A DNA stretch of 32,132 nt from an uncultured Flavobacteriia bacterium. Its GTDB lineage: Bacteria; Bacteroidota; Bacteroidia; Flavobacteriales_D; Crocinitomicaceae. The stretch is from assembly GCA_903873915.1 (NCBI GenBank), contig CAIQQH010000042.1, positions 1-32,132 of the forward strand, in the 5' to 3' direction. Shown here piece after piece: positions 26,928-32,132 of this stretch. The translations under genes were made by a program, and so were the position numbers. How positions within the stretch are numbered: the stretch's first letter is position 1; each line of letters opens with the position of its first letter. The notes under the pieces were generated by a model that was given only the letters and a program-made list of their open reading frames with translations, made no database searches and was not told the DNA's origin.

Positions 26928-27356
26928 TTATTCTACGCGCACCCATTTTTGCGTGCGGTACAAGGGGCCAATATAGCCGCGAACATTCAATAAGTTGGCA
27001 TTTCCCTCCACTAACCACATTTTAACGGTGTAGATTTTGCCAATTTCCGGATCGACAATCGTCCCTCCTTCCCATTCTTCGCCGTCCCACTTTAAGCTGC
27101 GTACAATTTGCAATCCTACAAGCGGTTGATCTTTTCGGTCATCCGTACATTTTTTACATTTCGGATCGTCTTCACGGCCTTCACGGGGAAATAAGTATAT
27201 GATTTTGCCGTAAAGCTTCCCATCCACTTTATACAATTCAACGATTGATTTTTTCTTATTTGTTTCGTCATCAATGGTTATCCATTTTCCCACACACGAC
27301 TGAGCAAACGAATTCAACGAAGCAAACAGGGCAATAATAAAAATAAATTGTTTCAT
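26928..27356 (-). CDS. DUF2147 family secreted protein
   Basis: 142 residues from the internal ATG at 27356 (MKQFIFIIALFASLNSFAQ is a clear signal peptide). The upstream nine-codon extension overlaps the promoter element at 27381-27388 and is unlikely to be translated. The mature protein follows the DUF2147 pattern: GKWITIDDETNKKKSIVELYK, GKLYGKIIYLF, a CxxC pair (PKCKKCTD), VGLQIVRSLKWDGEEWEGG, VDPEIGKIYTVKMWL and a final LYRTQKWVRVE. The domain is a small periplasmic or outer-surface beta-barrel of unknown biochemical role. It lies downstream of the amidotransferase gene but has its own promoter. Confidence 0.9.
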   Translation of the reverse strand: MKQFIFIIALFASLNSFAQSCVGKWITIDDETNKKKSIVELYKVDGKLYGKIIYLFPREGREDDPKCKKCTDDRKDQPLVGLQIVRSLKWDGEEWEGGTIVDPEIGKIYTVKMWLVEGNANLLNVRGYIGPLYRTQKWVRVE

Positions 27357-27380
27357 GGTTTTTAAATTTAAGTGGCAAGT

Positions 27381-27388
27381 CAAAAATA
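27381..27388 (-). promoter_or_regulatory. Promoter -7 element (TATTTTTG) for the DUF2147 gene
   Basis: Exact TAnnTTTG on the minus strand, 24 bases before ATG 27356. A TTTG at 27417-27414 is 25 bases upstream, slightly long for a -33 box. The element decides in favour of the shorter start. Confidence 0.6.
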
Positions 27389-27410
27389 CTACTTGTCTTT
27401 ATTATTTTTT

Positions 27411-27995
27411 CTACAAAGTACAGATTTTAATGAAATTTTTTAAAAGTTGATCTCCAAGAGGTGTCAACACGGATTCAGGATGAAATTGAATGCCATAGAT
27501 ACGTTTAGAACCGTTTTCAATCGCCATGGCGACGCCGTTTTCGGAGCGGGCAATACAAGTCAAGTGTTCCTGATTTTCGACGTCCACCGCCCAACTGTGG
27601 TACAATCCGGCATCAAATGTAGCAGGCATATTTTCTAACAACTCAGAAAAATGCTCAATATTCACTTCAGCAACAACACCATGCATTACTTGATTAAGAT
27701 TGTAGAGTGGCAAGTTATAATGCCTTGCAATTCCTTGCATACCTAGGCAAACACCTAATAATGGACGTTTCCCTTCAGCCATTGCGATTACTGACATCAT
27801 GGATTTCTTTTCTTCGGGCAAGCCTGGACCTGGTGAAAGCACAATTCCGTCGTAGGACAAGATGAGTTCATCGGTAAAAAGTGTCCCATCCTCTACAACC
27901 TCAATGTCAGCACCGAGTGATTCCAAGATATGGTAGAGGTTGAACGTAAAAGAATCCTTGAAATCGACCAATAACAGTCTCACTGGTTTGCGCAT
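27411..27995 (-). CDS. pabA: Glutamine amidotransferase subunit of aminodeoxychorismate/anthranilate synthase
   Basis: A 194-residue class-I glutamine amidotransferase that supplies ammonia to a chorismate-using partner. The catalytic triad is complete: C83 in GVCLGMQ, with H172 and E174 in FHPES. The N-terminal LVDFKDSFTFNLYHIL and oxyanion loop SPGPGLPEE fit the PabA/TrpG family. No trpE, pabB or tryptophan gene lies nearby, so I favour PabA (folate synthesis), but TrpG or a dual role cannot be excluded. The gene is divergent from ridA, and a TAnnTTTG element lies 17 bases upstream of the ATG. Confidence 0.88.
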   Translation of the reverse strand: MRKPVRLLLVDFKDSFTFNLYHILESLGADIEVVEDGTLFTDELILSYDGIVLSPGPGLPEEKKSMMSVIAMAEGKRPLLGVCLGMQGIARHYNLPLYNLNQVMHGVVAEVNIEHFSELLENMPATFDAGLYHSWAVDVENQEHLTCIARSENGVAMAIENGSKRIYGIQFHPESVLTPLGDQLLKNFIKICTL

Positions 27996-28012
27996 ATTTT
28001 GTTAAACTTGCA

Positions 28013-28020
28013 CAAAGTTA
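28013..28020 (-). promoter_or_regulatory. Promoter -7 element (TAACTTTG) for pabA
   Basis: Exact TAnnTTTG on the minus strand, ending 17 bases before the pabA ATG. No -33 box is seen. Confidence 0.55.
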
Positions 28021-28074
28021 ATAGAACTTCGAGGAGCTGGATTGCTCATTGTACATCAATCCGAAATAAAAGTC

Positions 28075-28455
28075 ATGAAAACTGTCATTCAAATTCCAGG
28101 AGCTCCGGCACCAATAGGCCCATATAGCCAAGCCATACTTTCCAACAACACCTTGTATGTTAGTGGACAAATTCCACTTGACCCTTATACTGGGGAATTG
28201 GTCACTTCCGACATTGCAAGTGCTACCCACAGAGTATTGAAAAACATCAGCGCATTGATTTCAGAAGCTGGAATGACCTTAGACCACGTCGTGAAGTGCA
28301 GCATATTTTTAAAAGACATGAATGACTTTGCAGTGGTAAATGAGATTTATGCATCTTATTTTAAAACTCTTCCCCCTGCTCGCGAAACTGTTCAGGTTGC
28401 CAAGTTGCCTTTGGATGTATCGATTGAGATTTCGTGTATTGCTGTGATCGATTAA
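28075..28455 (+). CDS. ridA: RidA family enamine/imine deaminase
   Basis: 126 residues from ATG 28075 (MKTVIQIPGAPAPIGPYSQA). RidA hydrolyses reactive 2-aminoacrylate-type enamines and imines made by PLP enzymes, protecting them from damage. Key residues are Y17, the R103 of LPPARETVQVA that binds the substrate carboxylate, and E118, with the conserved YVSGQIPLDPYTGEL loop. The frame is open from TTG 28042, but the ATG start gives the normal family N-terminus. It is divergent from pabA. The next gene starts 2 bases after its stop, so the two are an operon. No exact promoter element is seen upstream. Confidence 0.93.
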   Translation: MKTVIQIPGAPAPIGPYSQAILSNNTLYVSGQIPLDPYTGELVTSDIASATHRVLKNISALISEAGMTLDHVVKCSIFLKDMNDFAVVNEIYASYFKTLPPARETVQVAKLPLDVSIEISCIAVID

Positions 28456-28457
28456 GC

Positions 28458-30413
28458 GTGAATAAAGTCCCTCAATACAGCATCTCTGTCATCATTGTCA
28501 ATTACAATGTTGAGTTTTTCCTCGAGCAATGCCTCAATTCTGTGCGCAAAGCCATCGAAGGCATCGATGGACAAGTATTCGTGGTCGACAACAATTCAAT
28601 CGACGGTTCGGTGGAAATGGTGCGCGCAAAATTTCCAGAGTATGCACTCATCGATAATAAAGAGAATCTTGGATTTTCCAAGGCAAACAATCAAGCGATC
28701 CGTCTTTCGGATGCCAAATACATCCTGTTACTGAATCCAGACACGGTGGTCGAAGAAGACACGTTTTCAAAGATCATTGATTTTATGGATGGGCATGAAG
28801 ATGCAGGTGGATTGGGTGTGCGCATGGTCGATGGAAAAGGAATTTTCTTGCCCGAATCGAAACGTGGACTTCCCACACCTGCTGTGGCCTTTTACAAAAT
28901 CTTTGGGCTGTCGCGCATATTTCCAAAATCGAAGCGCTTTGGCACCTATCACTTGGGGTATTTAAGTGAATTCGACACAAACGAAATCGACATACTAAGC
29001 GGTGCATTTATGCTGATGCGTAGTGAAGCCCTCGAAAAAGTAGGCTTACTCGATGAGGCATTTTTCATGTATGGTGAGGACATCGATCTTTCATACCGCA
29101 TTCAAAAAGGGGGATATAAGAACTATTATTTTCCTGAAACGCGCATTATCCATTACAAAGGAGAAAGCACCAAGAAAAGTTCGGTCAACTATGTGTTTGT
29201 ATTCTATCGTGCCATGGTCATCTTTGCACGGAAACATTTTTCACAAAAAAACGCGTGGCTCTTTTCCTTCCTAATCAATGCTGCTATATACTTTCGGGCT
29301 TCCTTAGCCATAGTTTCTCGATTTATACGTCGAGCCACCCTTCCCGTCATTGATTTTATGATCATTTGCTTTGGTCTAATTGCTTTGACCGATCGGTGGA
29401 AAAACGTTGACATTCGTTTTCCTTCCGAAATCATTCAAATTGCAATCCCGGCGTACACCTTGGTTTGGATCATCGCACAGCTTTTTGTTGGCAGCTATGA
29501 CAAGCCCCTGAAATTAATAAAGTTCATCAAAGCATGTGTTCCAGGAACCATTGCTATTTTGGTCGTGTATGCCCTTTTACCCAAAGATTGGCAGTTTTCT
29601 CGTTTATACATTTTACTTGGCGCCGCATGGACCATAACTTATTACGTCTTTTCACGATTGTTTTTACACTTTGCCATAGGGCAATCCTTCAGTCTTAAGG
29701 GAACAAAATTGCGTTCTTTTGCTGTTGTCGGTAAAAATGACGAGTATGAACGTGTAAAGGCATTATTGATTCAGACCTATCCAAAAATTGAATTGATTGA
29801 GCACGTATCCGTAGGCACGCAAAAAGAAGCGGGTGCTGTTGGAACTATTGGTCAGCTTGATCAAATCGCACACATACACAACATTGATGAAATTGTATTC
29901 TGTGCAAGAGACACAAGTGCACGAGAAATCATCAGTTGGATGACCGAAATCGATTCAAAAGATCTTGATTTTAAAATCGCGCAACCCGATAGCATTTCAC
30001 TCATTGGAAGCAATTCCATTGAGACTGCTGGAGATCTATATGTTTTGAATATCGACGCAATCAGTAAGCCTGAAAACCGCAGAGCCAAGCGCTCTTTTGA
30101 TTTCATTTTCGGAATTCTTTTGTTGCTATGCTATCCCGCTCTCGTATGGGCCTATGCATCAAAAATGCGTATGTTAAAAAATGTGCTACATATCATTGCT
30201 GGAAAACGATCTATTGTTGGTTATGGTGAGCGAACAGAATCAAGCCAACGCGTTCTTCCTCGCTTAAAACCGGGAGTGCTTTTTCCCTCTGACGCGCTTT
30301 CTGTACCAGACCCCTCAATATCTGATAAACTTGATTTAATTTACGCACGAGATTACCACGCATCCAACGATCTTTCCATTCTATTGAAAGCATGGAGAAA
30401 ACTCGACCGATAA
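28458..30413 (+). CDS. GT2 glycosyltransferase fused to a degenerate polyprenyl glycosylphosphotransferase-like membrane module
   Basis: 651 residues from GTG 28458, two bases after the ridA stop; an upstream GTG at 28434 lies inside ridA and is less likely. Residues 1-240 are a GT-A family-2 domain: ISVIIVNYNVEFFLEQCL, LLLNPDTVV (N93-P94-D95) and GEDIDLSYR (E207-D208-x-D210), typical of rhamnosyl- or dTDP-sugar transferases. Five hydrophobic segments (about 265-405) follow, then a Rossmann-like stretch (about 410-530). The end resembles the C-terminus of WcaJ/PglC-type enzymes: RAKRSFDFIFGILLLL (R542 on), RSIVG (584-588), LKPG (603-606) and a final LIYARDYHASNDLSILLKA. The KFRSM and DELPQ catalytic segments expected between the membrane helix and the SIVG motif are absent. 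I infer an active cell-envelope glycosyltransferase on an inactive scaffold. Confidence 0.8.
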   Translation: MNKVPQYSISVIIVNYNVEFFLEQCLNSVRKAIEGIDGQVFVVDNNSIDGSVEMVRAKFPEYALIDNKENLGFSKANNQAIRLSDAKYILLLNPDTVVEEDTFSKIIDFMDGHEDAGGLGVRMVDGKGIFLPESKRGLPTPAVAFYKIFGLSRIFPKSKRFGTYHLGYLSEFDTNEIDILSGAFMLMRSEALEKVGLLDEAFFMYGEDIDLSYRIQKGGYKNYYFPETRIIHYKGESTKKSSVNYVFVFYRAMVIFARKHFSQKNAWLFSFLINAAIYFRASLAIVSRFIRRATLPVIDFMIICFGLIALTDRWKNVDIRFPSEIIQIAIPAYTLVWIIAQLFVGSYDKPLKLIKFIKACVPGTIAILVVYALLPKDWQFSRLYILLGAAWTITYYVFSRLFLHFAIGQSFSLKGTKLRSFAVVGKNDEYERVKALLIQTYPKIELIEHVSVGTQKEAGAVGTIGQLDQIAHIHNIDEIVFCARDTSAREIISWMTEIDSKDLDFKIAQPDSISLIGSNSIETAGDLYVLNIDAISKPENRRAKRSFDFIFGILLLLCYPALVWAYASKMRMLKNVLHIIAGKRSIVGYGERTESSQRVLPRLKPGVLFPSDALSVPDPSISDKLDLIYARDYHASNDLSILLKAWRKLDR

Positions 30414-30449
30414 AAGCAGGTTCCCTCTTGTTGAAATTGAATTTTACAT

Positions 30450-30457
30450 TACTTTTG
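30450..30457 (+). promoter_or_regulatory. Promoter (TTG-N19-TACTTTTG) for the branched-chain-type E2 gene
   Basis: TACTTTTG matches TAnnTTTG exactly, with TTG at 30428-30430 placed 19 bases upstream (a second TTG is at 30431-30433). Transcription would start near 30463, giving a leader of about 31 bases. This is the best-formed promoter in the window. Confidence 0.7.
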
Positions 30458-30493
30458 TCCTCGTTATAAAAAACATATTCCAACACGGAAATT

Positions 30494-31822
30494 ATGGCAC
30501 AGATAGAAATCCGACTCCCGAAGATGGGAGAAAGTGTTACCGAAGCGACCATTACAAATTGGTTAAAGAATGTCGGCGACAAAGTCGAAATCGACGAGCC
30601 TTTGGTTGAAGTCGCAACAGACAAAGTGGATAATGAATTGCCTTCCGAAGCTGGTGGCATTCTCATTAAGCAACTTTTTGAAAAAGATCAAGTCGCACAG
30701 GTCGGGGATGTGATTGCAATTATTTCAACCGACGGGACGGATACAGTAGATTCAGCTCCGTCAGCAGCTTCAGTTGTTGAAGAAACTATTGCTTCAGCTC
30801 AAATCATCACTGAAAACAACAGCATTGATTCCGAAGATCTTGAAAAAAATGGCCCGTCGGGCAAATTCTATTCTCCACTTGTTCGCAGCATTGCTGAAAA
30901 AGAAGGCATTGGAATGAATGAACTTGAGTCTATTTCCGGAACTGGCCAGGGAGGCCGTGTAACAAAAAAAGATATACTTCTGCACATTGAAAACCGTGGT
31001 TCTTCTCCTACAGTAGTAACAGCTAAATCCGTTGCCGAAGCGCCAAAAGCAACAGTAACGCAAGAAACCGTAGTACCTTCATACATCAAAGGGCCAATAG
31101 TTGTTCCAAACCCGGGAGATGAAATCATTGAGATGGACCGCATGCGCAAGTTGATTGCTGACCACATGGTGATGTCAGTGCATGTTGCACCGCACGTGAC
31201 TTCCTATGTTGAAGCCGATGTGACAAACATAGTCAACTGGAGAAACAAAGTAAAAGGTGATTTCTTTAAACGAGAAAACGAGAACATCACATTTACACCT
31301 ATTTTCATTGAAGCCATTGTAAAAGCAATCAAAGACTTCCCAATGATCAATGTATCTATAAGTGGAACAACTATTATCAAACGCAAAGACATAAACATTG
31401 GAATGGCCACCGCTCTTCCCTCAGGGAATTTAATTGTGCCCGTAATTAAGAAGGCGGATCGATTGAATTTGGTCGGGATAACGAAAGCAGTGAATGAGTT
31501 GGCAAACAATGCGCGGAACAACAAATTGAAACCTGAAGATATTCAAGGCGGAACATTTACAGTAACGAATGTTGGAACATTTGGAAATGTGATGGGAACT
31601 CCGATTATAAATCAACCGCAAGTGGCAATTTTGGCAGTTGGTGCGATCCGAAAAGTACCCGCTGTGATTGAAACACCAGATGGCGATTTTATCGGCATCC
31701 GTCAAAAGATGTTCTTGTCACACTCCTACGACCACCGCGTTGTTGATGGCTCCTTGGGTGGGCAATTTGTTCGCAGAGTAGCTGACTACCTGGAACAGTT
31801 TGATGTTAATAGAGAATTTTAA
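30494..31822 (+). CDS. 2-oxoacid dehydrogenase E2, probably branched-chain (dihydrolipoamide acyltransferase)
   Basis: A 442-residue lipoyl-dependent acyltransferase of the cytoplasmic 2-oxoacid dehydrogenase complexes. The lipoyl domain (1-78) has K44 in VATDKVDNE, and its start, RLPKMGESVTEATI, is of the branched-chain type rather than the pyruvate (KLSDTM) or 2-oxoglutarate (PxxGESI) type. The peripheral-subunit-binding domain is about 124-165 (KFYSPLVRSIAEKEG ... GTGQGGRVTKKDIL). The catalytic domain ends YDHRVVDGSLGG with H414 and D418. No E1 or E3 gene is adjacent, so substrate assignment rests on sequence style only. The gene is monocistronic, between a good promoter and a strong terminator. 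Confidence 0.88.
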   Translation: MAQIEIRLPKMGESVTEATITNWLKNVGDKVEIDEPLVEVATDKVDNELPSEAGGILIKQLFEKDQVAQVGDVIAIISTDGTDTVDSAPSAASVVEETIASAQIITENNSIDSEDLEKNGPSGKFYSPLVRSIAEKEGIGMNELESISGTGQGGRVTKKDILLHIENRGSSPTVVTAKSVAEAPKATVTQETVVPSYIKGPIVVPNPGDEIIEMDRMRKLIADHMVMSVHVAPHVTSYVEADVTNIVNWRNKVKGDFFKRENENITFTPIFIEAIVKAIKDFPMINVSISGTTIIKRKDINIGMATALPSGNLIVPVIKKADRLNLVGITKAVNELANNARNNKLKPEDIQGGTFTVTNVGTFGNVMGTPIINQPQVAILAVGAIRKVPAVIETPDGDFIGIRQKMFLSHSYDHRVVDGSLGGQFVRRVADYLEQFDVNREF

Positions 31823-31828
31823 ATTAAG

Positions 31829-31852
31829 AGCAGCTTCGGCTGCTTTTTTTTT
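31829..31852 (+). terminator. Strong rho-independent terminator of the E2 gene
   Basis: AGCAGC-TTCG-GCTGCT, a perfect 6-bp stem capped by the very stable UUCG tetraloop, is followed by a run of T to 31852. It starts 6 bases after the stop codon region. Confidence 0.95.
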
Positions 31853-32063
31853 AGGTTATAAACTAAAAAAACCATATTTTGAGCGTGAGAAATATAGTTA
31901 GCTCGAATTGAACAAATTATTAAATTTTCAATTCAAAAACCAATATTTCATTATCTATTTCGTAGTTATTTAGTACTTTAGTGCCCGAATATCCGTACGT
32001 GTGAAACTTGATTTAAAATTAAAAACACTAGGGTACTTGAAAATAAATTTAATTCAACACTAC

Positions 32064-32132
32064 ATGAAAGGCATTTTTCTGCTCATTTTCAGCTCATTAT
32101 TCATCAGTCTATCATTGACTGCGCAGAAGACA
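32064..32132 (+). CDS. N-terminus of an exported protein, cut by the window end
   Basis: An ATG at 32064 opens 23 codons to the last base: MKGIFLLIFSSLFISLSLTA followed by QKT. This is a typical Bacteroidota signal peptide with cleavage before Gln. The rest lies outside the window, so no function can be given. The AT-rich 211 bases upstream (31853-32063) contain only weak promoter-like sites (TACTTTA near 31974, TACTTG near 32033). Confidence 0.6.
   Translation, partial: MKGIFLLIFSSLFISLSLTAQKT

Noticed and set aside
24420-27383. TonB-dependent receptor as part of a polysaccharide-utilisation locus
   Set aside because: No SusD-like lipoprotein, glycoside hydrolase, sulfatase or sensor gene is present nearby.
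29861-30666. Minus-strand open frames opposite the GT2 fusion and the E2 gene start
   Set aside because: They cross a promoter and the starts of clear plus-strand genes and show no domain; they are shadows.

Overview
The window is chromosomal DNA from a Bacteroidota bacterium, most likely of class Flavobacteriia and possibly near the Crocinitomicaceae/Fluviicola group (the family-level placement is inference). The evidence is type IX secretion (T9SS) cargo of both sorting-domain types, a PorP/SprF protein, a TonB-dependent receptor with an N-terminal carboxypeptidase-regulatory-like domain, stand-alone MnmD, MtaB, and ten intergenic copies of the Bacteroidota promoter element TAnnTTTG. No Shine-Dalgarno-rich leaders are evident. 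I see 24 protein genes (one cut by the window end) and no rRNA, tRNA, CRISPR, insertion sequence or prophage.

Layout. 1-5.4 kb, minus strand: a two-gene surface operon, a 1310-residue type-B T9SS adhesin followed 8 bases later by a PorP/SprF-OmpA fusion. 5.4-7.9 kb, minus: pyruvate dehydrogenase E1-alpha and E2. 7.9-10.4 kb, minus: cytidine deaminase and a TMTC-like membrane TPR protein. A divergent promoter region at 10.42-10.49 kb then starts mtaB (plus), which meets mnmD (minus) with one base between stop codons. A second divergent region starts dnaB (plus), followed closely by a conserved exported protein of unknown function. 15.6-18.1 kb, minus: a small beta-barrel protein, a Tat/lipoprotein-type FAD amine oxidase and a small secreted orphan. 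18.4-23.5 kb, minus: a T9SS-secreted CotH/lamin-tail protein, gyrB and an exported glutathione peroxidase. 23.5-27.4 kb: an OmpA-type protein (plus) whose end overlaps that of a TonB-dependent receptor (minus), then a DUF2147 protein. 27.4-32.1 kb: a PabA/TrpG amidotransferase (minus), divergent from ridA and a GT2 fusion protein (plus), then a branched-chain-type 2-oxoacid dehydrogenase E2 with a strong terminator, and the first 23 codons of another exported protein.

How it works together. Much of the window is housekeeping: replication (dnaB, gyrB), tRNA modification (mtaB, mnmD), central carbon metabolism (two E2 proteins) and nucleotide/folate metabolism (cdd, pabA). These genes alternate with cell-envelope genes. 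The adhesin and PorP/SprF-OmpA form a cargo-plus-partner pair for T9SS, and the CotH protein is a second, type-A cargo.

I see no clear new multi-gene defence or mobile system. The most unusual items are: (i) a GT2 glycosyltransferase fused to a phosphoglycosyl-transferase-like scaffold whose catalytic core is missing; (ii) a PorP/SprF-OmpA fusion paired with its own adhesin; (iii) an uncharacterised, probably misnamed family downstream of dnaB; (iv) a TMTC-like protein glycosyltransferase candidate; and (v) promoters placed so close to start codons that several mRNAs may be leaderless.
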